A DNA stretch of 64,000 nucleotides from JAQUOA01 sp037443785 (GCA_037443785.1 JBBINR010000011.1:1-64000); one strand, 5' to 3'; counted from the stretch's first letter, positions 1 to 9,501 are shown. Program-made: numbers and translations. The notes: generated from the sequence alone by a model not told the origin.

Positions 1-1173
1 GACGACTTCGGCGAGATCATGAATTTGAGAAAGGATTTTGTACTCGTGCTGAGGAAGCATAAATGATATTTCTTCGTGTGAAGAATGTATTGCTGCCTTA
101 AGTTGCTCTTTCAATCCAAGAATATTGATCCCACGATGAGCGGAAATAAACACAGAAGGGGAATAGCGCTGTTGAATATCTTTGATAATTGTACGGTCTT
201 CGATAGCATCTATTTTGTTAAAGACATAAATCACCGGTTTGTGTGCAGCGCCCAGATCGGCAATCGTATTTTGAACCACATGGATCTGATCTTCCATCTG
301 TGGATGAGAAATATCAACGACATGGAGAAGAATATCGGCTTCAATAGTTTCTTCAAGTGTGCTCTTAAATGATGCAACAAGATGGTGAGGAAGTTTGCGG
401 ATAAAACCCACGGTATCAGTCGCCAAAATTTCTGTCCCGTCGTCTAGTTTTACCGACCGCGTCGTTGGATCAAGTGTTGCAAACAACCGGTCTTCAACAA
501 AAACTTTCGCATCGGTCAATGCATTAAGAAGTGTCGATTTGCCGACGTTCGTATATCCGATCAATGAAACATTAAAGAACTCTTTTCGACCTTTGCGCTG
601 CGTTTTTCGTTGAACAGCAATCTTTTCCAATTTTTCTTTTAATGACGCTATGCGTTCTCTGATCATGCGCCGATCGGTTTCAATTTGAGTTTCACCGGGA
701 CCGCGTGTCCCAATTCCCCCCAACTGTTTTGAAAAGTGGGTCCACATCCTTGTTAAACGGGGAAGCATATATTGCAGCTGTGCCAATTCTACCTGAGTTT
801 TGGCTTCATTCGTACGGGCGCGCGAAGCGAAAATGTCGAGGATTAATCCGCTGCGGTCGACAATTTTTTTATTGATAATCTTTTCGAGATTACGCACTTG
901 TGCCGGTGTAAGGTCGTCATCGAAAATAACCACAGAAATATTATCTTCTTCGGCAAGCTGGGCAATTTGTTCAACTTTTCCTTTTCCGATATAAAATGCC
1001 GAGTCAAATCGATCCTTAGTTTGAACGATTTTGTGAATAATATCGGCGCCGGCCGTATCCGCCAGCAGGGCAAGCTCGTCCAAATATTCTTCGGTTTGCT
1101 TGCGCTTTGCCTGGCTTGCAGAAACAGCGACAACGATTGCCCGTTCCCGTTTATCTTTTTGAAGTTCTATCAT
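1..1173 (-). CDS. hflX: GTPase HflX (3' end outside window)
   Basis: This is the ribosome-associated GTPase HflX, which in other bacteria binds the 50S subunit and splits or rescues stalled ribosomes. 391 residues are visible and the frame runs off the left edge, so the C-terminus is missing. An N-terminal HflX domain (glycine-rich GTRGPGETQIE linker near residue 170) is followed by the G domain: P-loop GYTNVGKST near residue 205, DTVGFI (G3) and NKID (G4). The ATG at 1173 overlaps the TGA of the upstream vWA gene (ATGA), so the two are probably translationally coupled. Identity is secure from the motifs and their order. Confidence 0.95.
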   Translation of the reverse strand, partial: MIELQKDKRERAIVVAVSASQAKRKQTEEYLDELALLADTAGADIIHKIVQTKDRFDSAFYIGKGKVEQIAQLAEEDNISVVIFDDDLTPAQVRNLEKIINKKIVDRSGLILDIFASRARTNEAKTQVELAQLQYMLPRLTRMWTHFSKQLGGIGTRGPGETQIETDRRMIRERIASLKEKLEKIAVQRKTQRKGRKEFFNVSLIGYTNVGKSTLLNALTDAKVFVEDRLFATLDPTTRSVKLDDGTEILATDTVGFIRKLPHHLVASFKSTLEETIEADILLHVVDISHPQMEDQIHVVQNTIADLGAAHKPVIYVFNKIDAIEDRTIIKDIQQRYSPSVFISAHRGINILGLKEQLKAAIHSSHEEISFMLPQHEYKILSQIHDLAEVV

Positions 1174-3317
1174 AATTCCTTTTTCTCGCGTGCCACAGTC
1201 ATTTCAATCAACGCAAAGAGTAATGCAATGATAAGAGAATATTTCCACAATTCAATGCCGTAACGACTCTGAAGAATGGTTTCTTCAATTGTGTCGCCGA
1301 TCGGTAATTTGGTGATTGATTTTTCAGCGATTCCCTTTGAAAGAAAGGTTTGAATAAATTGATCGTCGGCTGCAAGAGTTTCGTCCGATTCTTCATTTGG
1401 AAGATTTACGGGAAAAACAAAAACAGTATCTGAATTTTTGACAACCGTATAAATTCCGGGATTTTCGATTCCACCGATTGAAAAGAAAAATCTATTTGAA
1501 CCGCTGTTTTTCGGATGTTCCTGCTGTACAACCGGAATGATTCGACTATTGGGATCGAATGCTTTTAAATCGTTGACAGCAACAGCACTTTTATTTTTTA
1601 ACAACGTCGATGAAAAATTATTTTCTGTTCCCACAAGATATTCCGATTCAGCACTATTCTGTTTGATCTGCGACGCGAGATATAATGTTGATTGGTATAG
1701 TAAAGGAACAAATAAACCCTTCAGCGGCAAATTCGACCAATCGGTTGTTGGCGGGACAGCAACACCAATCATATTTCCCGCGAGTAATTCCGATTTCCAT
1801 AGTAACACGTTTCCGTTCGAAAGGGTAATGATTGGTTGAAGCGAAGGGGATTGTGAAACGGCTAGAGAAATCGAAACGTCAGGTGATTCAAGGGTCGTTT
1901 TGTTGCTTCGCTGGTTTTCAAACATTCCTTTGAAAAGAGGAAAATCGAGATCGAATTTTTCAATTGTTGATGCCGTTCCGCTCTGTGATCGTGAAAGATG
2001 AGATATGGAAACGCCGAATTCCTGTAAAAAGGTGTAGTGATAATTTATCGTGTCGTTTGAAGGAAAAAACATAAATCCTTTCCCTTCGGAAATATTGTCT
2101 TTCAAAATTTTAGAATAGGTATTTGCCAGTTGAGCTAATCCGGAAACGATAATTACATCATGTGAATTAATCAAACTGGCCGACAATAGCGTTGGTGAAA
2201 CGTTCGTCACGATAATCGGCGTGGCTCCAAGACTGTTGGTTGCAACGGAAAATGCCGTCGAAATAAATTTTGAATATTTTTCCGCTGATGAAATTAACAA
2301 AACATTTATTTGCTCAGGGATGTGTACTGAAAAGTATCGTTTGTTGTCAGGTTTAAATGCATCATCTTCCGTTTCAACAAAGCCGCTCACAAATCCGGAA
2401 TGCTGCGGAGTGATTAAAAACTCCAACGTTGTGCTTTCACCAGAACCGAGCGAAATATTTTTTTGCGCGATCCGTTCTTTCCCGACGGTAACGCTGACCA
2501 TGTGATTATCAATTGGTGAGGCACTAAAGTTCTTTACGACGACAGTCATCGAAAATGGTTTTCCCCTCATAAAAATTGTGGGCGTAATGACAACCTTTTC
2601 AATTGCTACATTATCCGTCGATCGTTGAGCAATTGGAGTATAGAATATTTTTAAAGATTTTTCGAGTTGAGGCTCTTTCGCCTTCGGTGAAAGAGTCTTG
2701 GAAGCCAGCGTTGTTATCTGTCCATCAGTGATAACATATATTTCTTTATTTAGGTTTTTTGACCTGTGAAGAATATCCTTTGCCGTTTCAACTGCCTCAG
2801 CGATGGTATGACGCGTAAAACGTACGTGGGTTTCTTGAATCAATGAAACTAATTTCCCTCGATCCCGAGTTGGATTTTCAAGCGTCGGTTTTGGAAGATC
2901 AGAAAGGCGAAGTACAATAGCATCGTCATTTTGTTTCATCATTGAAACAATTTTCAATGCCTGTTGCTGTGCTTGTGATAGAAATTTTCCTTGATCGTTG
3001 TTTAAATCCATGCTTGCCGTATTGTCGAGAATAATCACCAGGGATGACGATGCGCGCGTTTCAACAGAGCCAAGTGTCCCCTGAAGTGCCGGGCGTGAAA
3101 AAGCGAGCACTAAAAAGATGATTATGAGGGTTCTCAGTAGGAGCAAAAGCCATTGGCGGATGGTTATTTTCCGCATGGTATTCTTTTGTAATTCTTTCAG
3201 AAATGTGAGCGTGCTGAATTCGATGGTGCGAAGGTTCCGCTTATTTAAGAGATGAATAAGAATGGGAATTGCTGCGGCAGCCAATCCAAAAAGAACAAAG
3301 GGATTAAGAAAAGTCAT
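1170..3317 (-). CDS. BatA-like vWA-domain membrane protein
   Basis: 715-residue membrane protein of the aerotolerance-regulator/BatA type. The N-terminus has the typical two-helix domain (helices at about 7-24 and 57-78) followed by a von Willebrand A fold whose metal site reads D98-N-T-A-S102, fitting DxTxS. A long periplasmic-type region follows, and one C-terminal helix (about 692-708) ends in a short basic tail. Proteins of this kind are common in Bacteroidota, but their biochemical role is poorly defined; a scaffold role in envelope stress is only suggested by the family. It is the first gene of a unit with hflX, and a promoter candidate lies just upstream. Confidence 0.85.
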   Translation of the reverse strand: MTFLNPFVLFGLAAAAIPILIHLLNKRNLRTIEFSTLTFLKELQKNTMRKITIRQWLLLLLRTLIIIFLVLAFSRPALQGTLGSVETRASSSLVIILDNTASMDLNNDQGKFLSQAQQQALKIVSMMKQNDDAIVLRLSDLPKPTLENPTRDRGKLVSLIQETHVRFTRHTIAEAVETAKDILHRSKNLNKEIYVITDGQITTLASKTLSPKAKEPQLEKSLKIFYTPIAQRSTDNVAIEKVVITPTIFMRGKPFSMTVVVKNFSASPIDNHMVSVTVGKERIAQKNISLGSGESTTLEFLITPQHSGFVSGFVETEDDAFKPDNKRYFSVHIPEQINVLLISSAEKYSKFISTAFSVATNSLGATPIIVTNVSPTLLSASLINSHDVIIVSGLAQLANTYSKILKDNISEGKGFMFFPSNDTINYHYTFLQEFGVSISHLSRSQSGTASTIEKFDLDFPLFKGMFENQRSNKTTLESPDVSISLAVSQSPSLQPIITLSNGNVLLWKSELLAGNMIGVAVPPTTDWSNLPLKGLFVPLLYQSTLYLASQIKQNSAESEYLVGTENNFSSTLLKNKSAVAVNDLKAFDPNSRIIPVVQQEHPKNSGSNRFFFSIGGIENPGIYTVVKNSDTVFVFPVNLPNEESDETLAADDQFIQTFLSKGIAEKSITKLPIGDTIEETILQSRYGIELWKYSLIIALLFALIEMTVAREKKEL

Positions 3318-3347
3318 CGAAATTTTTCGTGATTAATGAGTGTTACC

Positions 3348-3376
3348 AATTTACAATAATTTTGAGTCGCACTCAA
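3348..3376 (-). promoter_or_regulatory. Promoter for the vWA gene and hflX
   Basis: On the minus strand TTGAGT is followed after 17 bp by TAAATT, about 30 bp upstream of the vWA gene start. It matches the TTGnnn-N17-TAnnnT pattern found before most genes in this window. Confidence 0.55.
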
Positions 3377-3417
3377 TAAACGTGATTGGCAGCATATCCA
3401 GTTTTATACCGATTGAC

Positions 3418-3446
3418 TTGACGGAATTAACACGGTACATTATAAC
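3418..3446 (+). promoter_or_regulatory. Promoter for the 3559 lipoprotein gene
   Basis: TTGACG, 17 bp, TATAAC. This is a near-classical sigma-70 arrangement. It predicts a start of transcription near 3453 and a leader of about 105 nt. Confidence 0.65.
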
Positions 3447-3455
3447 GCTTTCGTC

Positions 3456-3479
3456 ACGGATTTTTGGGAGAAAATCCGT
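3456..3479 (+). promoter_or_regulatory. 5'-leader hairpin of the 3559 lipoprotein mRNA
   Basis: ACGGATTTT (3456-3464) pairs perfectly with AAAATCCGT (3471-3479) around a 6-nt loop. The hairpin lies within a few bases of the predicted transcript 5' end, where such structures can stabilise mRNA. No T-tract follows, so it is not a terminator. Confidence 0.45.
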
Positions 3480-3558
3480 AGTCAATATACCATCTAAATT
3501 TTTTTTGCAGGAAATAGGGGAAACACTAAAACATCATTCACTTATTTATGGAGGTAGT

Positions 3559-5412
3559 ATGGTAAAAACAAAGCACCAGCTTATACTCGTGTGCATTGTC
3601 ATTCTTTCGTTGTTCTTTGGATGCAAGAAAGATGACGATACAACAACAATCACTAGCTCGTCTAATAATTCGCTCAGCATGTTTAAGCCGCGTGGAACAA
3701 TATCCGGTCTGGTAAGAGATCGGATAACAAATCAACCTGTTGAAGGGGCAGTAGTCTCGGTAGGTTTTGAAGGAGATGTTAAAACAACAACATCCAATGT
3801 GGCAGGAGCTTATTCTTTTGCTGATGTTCCGGCAGGACAATATCAAATCATCAACGGAACGTCTGTTCTTACGGGAACATATACATTGACAGTATCGCTG
3901 GTCAATTACAATAAATCGCAGACCGACGAGAGCAAGAAGTATCGTGATTTCTACTACACGACTGTAACAATTAAATTCACATCGTTAACGCCTGGAGATT
4001 CATTCGCTGTGAATAATTTGGTAGGAAGTACGGTCCTTTCGATTTCCCATTTAAATACATCGTTATCCGGACGAGTCGTTGACGTCAATGCCCAGCCGGT
4101 AGCCAATGCGACGGTTATGTTATTTGATGCGACGGTATTTCCGCAAATTATTTTAGAACAAACAAAAACATCGGCGAACGGATCATATCAGTTTTCCAAA
4201 ATTGATAACGGCTTGACTGTGAATGTAAAAGCGCAAAGCAGCGATGGATCGTTGGAAGGTGCGATACCGGCTTTATTTGCACTTCCTGCGAATGCAAATT
4301 CGGATTCGTTGCGGACGCAAGTTAATGTTGAATCAATTATTTTAACTCCAGTTGATAATGTGAGTCCTTTCGTGATTTCGGTAAGCCCTGAAAATCAATC
4401 CGACGTTTCTCCGGCTTCATTGAAAGTAGTTTATAAATTTTCTGAGCCGATTAAACAAACAGCGTATACTCGTACCGATCTTCCTGCGGGGCACAGCACC
4501 ATCGTAGACGATATTATTATCTCGTATAATGGATTCAAAAAGACGGCGGGAAATCTTGGATTTTCTGTTCAGTGGGATACTACTTACACTCAGTTAACAA
4601 TTACACCCCAAGGAATTCTGGGTTCTTCAAAATATACCGTCAATATGACCACTGCATTTAACTCAGGAAAGATTACCGATGCGGCTGGATTGGTTCTGGT
4701 AAACAATGCAAATATTACCGGTGATTTTGAAGCGCTGCAATTTACAACAAACGGCGGCACGACTGTTCCGGCAGCTCCGACAGTAACACGTCGAATCGTT
4801 GCTGGACTTTTTGGAGATTTAGATTATACGGGCGGTACAGTTGGACTTCAATGGAGTGTAAATGCTGACGCGAGAAGCTACAACATTTATCGCAGCATCA
4901 ATGGAGGCACATTTGATCTTCTTCAAAAAGATTTCTTCGGAACACAATTCAGCACAAACACCGGTTCACTTGTAAATCCTTCCGGTGCAAATAATCCGCT
5001 CTCAGCAATTAATGTGCGATATCTTGTTCGTGCGGTAAGCAAAGATCTCGTGGAGAGTCCAGAAAGCAACATCATTACTGTTACTGATGCAGTGAAGCCA
5101 AAACTCGTTAATGCTACAGTGGCTGCAGGTGCAGGAACAAATAATTGGATATACACTGTTCGATTCTCCGAACCCCTGGCAATTGCGGCAGCCGAAAATG
5201 TTGGGAATTATTCATTTTCAAATGGCAGCGGAGTATTCTATACGGTTAACAAAGCCAATTATTTGGGCTTAAGCGTCGGAGCATATGTTGTTCAGTTGGA
5301 AGTATCGTCAAGTGCTGCACCGGTTGCAGGTTATATTCTTTTGGCGGGGAATGGTGTAACTGATCTTGCCGGTCTTGGAGTTGATGCAACATCAAATAGC
5401 AAAACATTCTAA
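3559..5412 (+). CDS. Multidomain surface lipoprotein (carboxypeptidase-regulatory-like, Ig-like and Fn3-like domains)
   Basis: 617-residue predicted lipoprotein. The chosen ATG follows a strong ribosome site (GGAGGT at 3550-3555) and opens a signal peptide with lipobox L-F-F-G-C. The same frame is open upstream to 3340, but those codons lack a ribosome site. Two carboxypeptidase-regulatory-like beta-sandwich units follow (about residues 45-115 and 175-245, both with 'GxVxDxxxxPV.gA.V' character). Next come a SbsA/Big_5-like Ig domain (SPENQSDVS, about 270-400), a fibronectin-III-like unit (about 415-500) and a final Ig-like unit (RFSEPL). No catalytic motif is visible. It probably sits on the cell surface in adhesion or a binding role; function unknown. 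Confidence 0.85.
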   Translation: MVKTKHQLILVCIVILSLFFGCKKDDDTTTITSSSNNSLSMFKPRGTISGLVRDRITNQPVEGAVVSVGFEGDVKTTTSNVAGAYSFADVPAGQYQIINGTSVLTGTYTLTVSLVNYNKSQTDESKKYRDFYYTTVTIKFTSLTPGDSFAVNNLVGSTVLSISHLNTSLSGRVVDVNAQPVANATVMLFDATVFPQIILEQTKTSANGSYQFSKIDNGLTVNVKAQSSDGSLEGAIPALFALPANANSDSLRTQVNVESIILTPVDNVSPFVISVSPENQSDVSPASLKVVYKFSEPIKQTAYTRTDLPAGHSTIVDDIIISYNGFKKTAGNLGFSVQWDTTYTQLTITPQGILGSSKYTVNMTTAFNSGKITDAAGLVLVNNANITGDFEALQFTTNGGTTVPAAPTVTRRIVAGLFGDLDYTGGTVGLQWSVNADARSYNIYRSINGGTFDLLQKDFFGTQFSTNTGSLVNPSGANNPLSAINVRYLVRAVSKDLVESPESNIITVTDAVKPKLVNATVAAGAGTNNWIYTVRFSEPLAIAAAENVGNYSFSNGSGVFYTVNKANYLGLSVGAYVVQLEVSSSAAPVAGYILLAGNGVTDLAGLGVDATSNSKTF

Positions 5413-5436
5413 TCTTTCACAGCAGTACAATAAAAA

Positions 5437-5466
5437 AGCTCTGTTGATTTCAACAGAGCTTTTTTT
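5437..5466. terminator. Bidirectional intrinsic terminator
   Basis: AGCTCTGTTG and CAACAGAGCT form a perfect 10-bp stem with a 4-nt loop, flanked by A and T tracts. It can end both the plus-strand lipoprotein transcript and the minus-strand tRNA-Leu transcript. Confidence 0.9.
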
Positions 5467-5471
5467 GTTTG

Positions 5472-5554
5472 TGCCGAGGAAGGGACTCGAACCCTTAATG
5501 CCGTAAGGCGCCAGCTTCTAAGGCTGGTGTGTCTGCCAATTCCACCACCTCGGC
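5472..5554 (-). tRNA. tRNA-Leu (anticodon TAG)
   Basis: 83-nt class II tRNA on the minus strand. GCCGAGG pairs with CCTCGGC in the acceptor stem, the D arm contains TGGCAGAC, the anticodon stem-loop is CCAGC-CTTAGAA-GCTGG, there is a long variable arm, and the T arm has GGTTCGAGTCC. Discriminator base A; no CCA is encoded. Reads CUA codons. Confidence 0.97.
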
Positions 5555-5567
5555 GAAAAATATATAC

Positions 5568-5596
5568 AAGATACGAAAGACTGAATGTTCTTGCAA
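5568..5596 (-). promoter_or_regulatory. Promoter for tRNA-Leu
   Basis: Minus strand TTGCAA, 17 bp, TATCTT, ending 14 bp before the tRNA 5' end. Confidence 0.65.
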
Positions 5597-5725
5597 GAAA
5601 ACTTCTCTATATTAAGACAAAAAATGAATGGAGACCGCAAAATTTTGTCGACGCAGTAAATTTATTACTATAAATTCTAAGAAAACTTCTTTTATCTTCA
5701 CCAAAATCTCGGTAAGTTTCCCATC

Positions 5726-6640
5726 ATGAATACAGAAAACACAAAGTCACAACAATTATTTGCCATTCGTTTGTCGTTAGCAGTCGGTTTTATTATGCTC
5801 ATCGGCAAATGGTATGCCTATTTACTTACAGGTTCTGCCGCCATTCTTTCTGATGCCGCCGAATCTGTTGTCCATATTGCCGGTGTAGCCTTCGCCGCAT
5901 ACTCTGTCTGGCTTGTTCACCAGCCGGCTGACGATTCGCACCCGTACGGTCACGATAAAATTAGTTTTTTTTCAGCGGGCATTGAAGGTGGATTGATCAT
6001 CATCGCGGCCTTGTTCATCATTTATGAATCCGTGTTAAAATTGATTTTAGGTGTTGAACTTCAAAATCTCGATAAAGGAACCTATATCATTTTTGGCGCG
6101 TCGGTAATCAACCTTGGACTTGGTGGCTTTTTGGTGTATAAAGGAAAAAAATCAAAGTCGTTAATTTTAGTGGCGAATGGAAAGCACGTTCTGACAGATT
6201 CGTGGACAAGTTTCGGTGTTGTTGCCGGATTAGCATTGACACAATATACTGGATGGTTTATTCTCGACCCGTTGATTGCATTGACCGTTGCGTTGAATAT
6301 TTTGTGGACGGGAGGAAAGCTTGTTCGAGAATCGGTGGGCGGATTGATGGATGAAGCGAATCCTCAGATTGAAGAAAAAATCAGAAAAATTTTGGAAGAA
6401 GAAACAATGAATCGCGGTTTGGAATATCACGAATTGCGTTTTCGGAATAGCGGAAATGCGCTTTGGATTGAGTTCCATTTATTGTTCCCCGAGACGGCAT
6501 TACTCAACGACGCACATCATATTTCCACCGAAATAGAAGCACACATCTGCCATTCATTTGAAGAAAGTGTCCGCATCCTTACGCATCTTGAACCGATGGA
6601 TAATCATGATGAAATTCATCATGGGATATTGAAACATTAA
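5726..6640 (+). CDS. Cation diffusion facilitator (CDF) metal efflux protein
   Basis: 304-residue inner-membrane transporter of the CDF family, which exchanges divalent metals such as Zn2+, Fe2+ or Mn2+ for protons. The N-terminal two thirds carries about six helices. The metal-site signatures SDAAES in helix 2 and HPYGHDK after helix 3 are present, as is a second-half DxxxD-like site (ILDPLIAL). The C-terminal cytoplasmic domain has the usual ferredoxin-like fold pattern with several His residues and ends HDEIHHGILKH. Metal specificity cannot be read reliably. It stands alone, ended by the shared terminator at 6667. Confidence 0.93.
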   Translation: MNTENTKSQQLFAIRLSLAVGFIMLIGKWYAYLLTGSAAILSDAAESVVHIAGVAFAAYSVWLVHQPADDSHPYGHDKISFFSAGIEGGLIIIAALFIIYESVLKLILGVELQNLDKGTYIIFGASVINLGLGGFLVYKGKKSKSLILVANGKHVLTDSWTSFGVVAGLALTQYTGWFILDPLIALTVALNILWTGGKLVRESVGGLMDEANPQIEEKIRKILEEETMNRGLEYHELRFRNSGNALWIEFHLLFPETALLNDAHHISTEIEAHICHSFEESVRILTHLEPMDNHDEIHHGILKH

Positions 6641-6666
6641 AACAGCACTATCGGTTTAAAATAAAA

Positions 6667-6694
6667 AATCCCGATCATCGATCGGGATTTTTTA
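6667..6694. terminator. Bidirectional intrinsic terminator between convergent genes
   Basis: AATCCCGAT and ATCGGGATT pair around a 5-nt loop with A and T tracts on the two sides. It separates the CDF gene from the convergent SGNH lipoprotein gene. Confidence 0.9.
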
Positions 6695-6712
6695 TTTTGT
6701 GACTTGGAAAGA

Positions 6713-8179
6713 TTAGTTCTGCCACAATTTCAAGAATGTATCCCATGATTTTGGAGCAATGTTGGGAAGAACATTTGTTCCTGTCATATATTTGCCAAGG
6801 GGAATATTAAGAGCCGGTAATGAACTTACATCAACTGCCGTAACATTAGTGCCATATTTTGCGTTGATCGCTTTAATAAATTCGTTTGCGACTACGCCGG
6901 CGCCACGATTTGACGGATGAACACCATCAAGGCTGAATAATCCGCCGGTAATATAATCTGCAGTATATTTTACACCGCTGATCACTTTTCCATTTGCTTT
7001 AATGTCATTAAAAACCGCGTTGATATCTACAAGGGCAATTCCTTGGGAGGTAGCGACGGTTTTTATAGCATTATTGAAATTGTTGACCGCTTGAGCAGCA
7101 ATCGCAATTTCTGCTGAGTCGAGTGTTAAAGCATTTGGCCAAGGATTTTGTGGATGCACGCCAAATGGTTTTGTTGTGTCAATTCCGGGAGCCAATGGAT
7201 AACCATTATCTTTATAAAATTTTCCTGTTGCTGTTCCAATCAATGCCGCATAAGGGCTTCCGGTTAAACAAATCAATGGATCGCTGGCTGGGTTTGTGAA
7301 TTTTGTTGTTCCAGTTGCGACGCCTGATTCACCTTTCTTTTGATAATACAATGATACACCTAACGGAGCAAGCTTTGCACCAATCTTTGGACCGATAGTA
7401 GTGAAAAATGGAATTGTTGTAACATTTGGGATTGTTGCAACAACTATTTTTACTCCGCTGACAGATTTTTTAAGAGTATCAATTGCTTGAGTATATAAAT
7501 ATGTAAATGTTGGGACAGGAGTCGGAGCCGGAATGGAAGGACTTGCTCCGCCTGTAGTCGCATATCCCAATACATCGTTATTTCCCAGCCAGAAAGAAAC
7601 AAGCTGTGGCTGCAGTGCTACGACGGAACGGAATTGGCTTTTTGGAAATCCACTTGCACCACGGATAATTGCAGCGCCAAAGCCTCCTTGATATGTTCCG
7701 ACTGTATCCATAAATCCTGCAAGGGGTGCACCCGGTAACCCAAGATTGTCGAATGGCCGAAGAAGTGTTGCTGCGTTTTCAGGAGCAGCTGCTGTAACAG
7801 TCTCGCCTTTTGGTCCAATGACCGGATTGTTTGGATCAGCCAATGAAATAATCACATAGCGTGCTGCTTTTCCTGTTTTGGGATCTGGATTTCCCGGATC
7901 TGGCCAATATGGCTGTTCAAAAGTTCCGATGTTTGTTGCACCGGCAAGTTTTAATTGTCCCGCAATTAAATTTGGGTAGCTGTATAATTGAGCCGATTTA
8001 TATAAACCGCTTGATTGATATCCTGCCGCAAGACTATTTCCGACAGAAACATATTTATTGATTGTGACACTGCCAAGACTTGCCTTGGGCAAATCGGTCG
8101 GTGCTTCATCTTTGCATCCTACAAACAATGCTGCGGTGAGCAATGTGAGAAGAGCGAGAATATTTTTAATAGACGTCAT
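6713..8179 (-). CDS. SGNH/GDSL-family hydrolase lipoprotein
   Basis: 488-residue predicted lipoprotein (lipobox L-F-V-G-C22) with an SGNH esterase/lipase fold. Block I is V-G-N-S49-L, with Ser49 as the predicted nucleophile and Asn in place of the usual Asp; block III is L-G-N-N-D; the final catalytic pair is D418-x-x-H421 (LDGVHPSN). The large spacing between block III and D-H indicates an insert. Substrate is not known; an acyl or acetyl ester is expected. The gene lies 36 nt downstream of a FadL-like porin on the same strand, so hydrolysis of a lipid at the surface and uptake of the fatty acid is a plausible joint role (inference). Confidence 0.88.
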   Translation of the reverse strand: MTSIKNILALLTLLTAALFVGCKDEAPTDLPKASLGSVTINKYVSVGNSLAAGYQSSGLYKSAQLYSYPNLIAGQLKLAGATNIGTFEQPYWPDPGNPDPKTGKAARYVIISLADPNNPVIGPKGETVTAAAPENAATLLRPFDNLGLPGAPLAGFMDTVGTYQGGFGAAIIRGASGFPKSQFRSVVALQPQLVSFWLGNNDVLGYATTGGASPSIPAPTPVPTFTYLYTQAIDTLKKSVSGVKIVVATIPNVTTIPFFTTIGPKIGAKLAPLGVSLYYQKKGESGVATGTTKFTNPASDPLICLTGSPYAALIGTATGKFYKDNGYPLAPGIDTTKPFGVHPQNPWPNALTLDSAEIAIAAQAVNNFNNAIKTVATSQGIALVDINAVFNDIKANGKVISGVKYTADYITGGLFSLDGVHPSNRGAGVVANEFIKAINAKYGTNVTAVDVSSLPALNIPLGKYMTGTNVLPNIAPKSWDTFLKLWQN

Positions 8180-8215
8180 AAGTTTTGCACTCCAAATGAT
8201 GATTAATGGTTCATC

Positions 8216-9421
8216 TTAAAAATTATATCCGATATTGAAACCGATAAGATTCGCATTTGATTGATAGACCCCGTCGAACTGTGTTTCGGTGCCGGTAACT
8301 GACCGTTCTGCAAATTTTAAGAATAAGTATGAAACATCAACGGAAAGATTTTCATTAATCTTATATCCTAATCCAACATTAAATCCGTTTCTGTCGGCAT
8401 CCGGAAGAAGCGGTTCGGTATACTTATCGAGTACCGGATTGTTATCAAACAAATATCCTAAGCGAATCTGGAGTGCATCCATCGTATATTCTCCGCCGAA
8501 GCGAAGGATAAAGGTGTTTTCATAATTTTTTGGCGAGGTCGAGGAAGAATTATTTTTCTTAAAATCGATTTTTAATTCTTTGTATGAAGACCAACCGACG
8601 TATTGATAATCAGCTTCGAATTCAAGATTCGGCATGGCTTTATATGCGACACCCACAAATGCCGTTGCAGGCAATTCCAACGATGCAGCAGCATCTCCTT
8701 CGGGGAATAAAGCGCTGGTTGGCGTAAACTTTGCAGTTCCTTCCGCATCAATTTTCACTGAAGTTCTGTACGAAGCACCAATTGATAATTCTTCGGAGAG
8801 TTTATATAATGCACCAGCATTAAATCCTGTTCCTGTTCCGCTCAAATCTAATGCTACCTGGGCATCTCCGGGACTGACCATTCTTTTTATTGTGACATCG
8901 CCGGTAACGTAATTCATTCCTACGCCGACGGAGAGTTGATCGTTAACTTTATAGGCAATCGTTGGCGTATAGTAAAATGATTTCAGGTCGACTTTTTGAG
9001 TGATGTATCGTCCGGTCCAATTGTCCGGCCATTCCGTTCCCAATCCATACGGATTGTTGACGCCAATTCCGACATGCAATTGTTCGGTTATCGGATATGT
9101 TACATAGACATTGATAGGAGTAAATGTCTGAGAGGCCATTTCGTTTTTTGTCGACTGTCCAAGATTTGTTGGGCCATAAAACGTTACCGAAGGCATGATC
9201 AGCGTTGTTCCAAGATATACCGATCCTTGTTTTTGAAAACCGAGTCCGGCAGGATTAAAGTAAATTGCCGACGCGTCATATGCGCGCGCAGCCCACGCTC
9301 CTCCTTGTGCCATTGCGCGAGAACCATGCTCGTTCAATTGAAATCCGCCGCCAAATGATGCTGTGGAAAAAAACACTGCACATAATGCAAGCGTACTGAA
9401 ACGCAGTGATAGTGTTTTCAA
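8216..9421 (-). CDS. OmpP1/FadL family outer-membrane transporter
   Basis: 401-residue outer-membrane beta-barrel of the FadL/TodX family, which passes long-chain fatty acids or hydrophobic compounds. A signal peptide is followed by the family's N-terminal hatch signature (G-F-Q-L-N-E-H-G, then AIYFNPAGL). The protein ends in a barrel strand with terminal aromatic residue (NIGYNF). The start is TTG at 9421, supported by AAAGGAGG four bases upstream; no ATG in frame would keep the signal peptide. It is the first gene of a two-gene unit with the SGNH lipoprotein. Confidence 0.9.
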   Translation of the reverse strand: MKTLSLRFSTLALCAVFFSTASFGGGFQLNEHGSRAMAQGGAWAARAYDASAIYFNPAGLGFQKQGSVYLGTTLIMPSVTFYGPTNLGQSTKNEMASQTFTPINVYVTYPITEQLHVGIGVNNPYGLGTEWPDNWTGRYITQKVDLKSFYYTPTIAYKVNDQLSVGVGMNYVTGDVTIKRMVSPGDAQVALDLSGTGTGFNAGALYKLSEELSIGASYRTSVKIDAEGTAKFTPTSALFPEGDAAASLELPATAFVGVAYKAMPNLEFEADYQYVGWSSYKELKIDFKKNNSSSTSPKNYENTFILRFGGEYTMDALQIRLGYLFDNNPVLDKYTEPLLPDADRNGFNVGLGYKINENLSVDVSYLFLKFAERSVTGTETQFDGVYQSNANLIGFNIGYNF

Positions 9422-9472
9422 GGTACCTCCTTTGTTTTATGAATAGATGACTAACTACGGTAAAGTGGGCTT

Positions 9473-9501
9473 ATATTAGTTAAGGCAAAATTAAGAAGCA
9501 A
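9473..9501 (-). promoter_or_regulatory. Promoter for the fadL-like operon
   Basis: Minus strand TTGCTT, 17 bp, TAATAT, about 50 bp upstream of the TTG start. Confidence 0.6.

Noticed and set aside
898..1263. 121-codon plus-strand frame over the hflX start
   Set aside because: Antisense to a conserved gene, no ribosome site and no family pattern.
3340..3558. N-terminal extension of the 3559 lipoprotein
   Set aside because: It overlaps the predicted promoter and leader hairpin and would bury the signal peptide 70 residues inside the protein.
5472..5554. Integration site at tRNA-Leu
   Set aside because: No integrase gene and no direct repeat of the tRNA 3' end found nearby.
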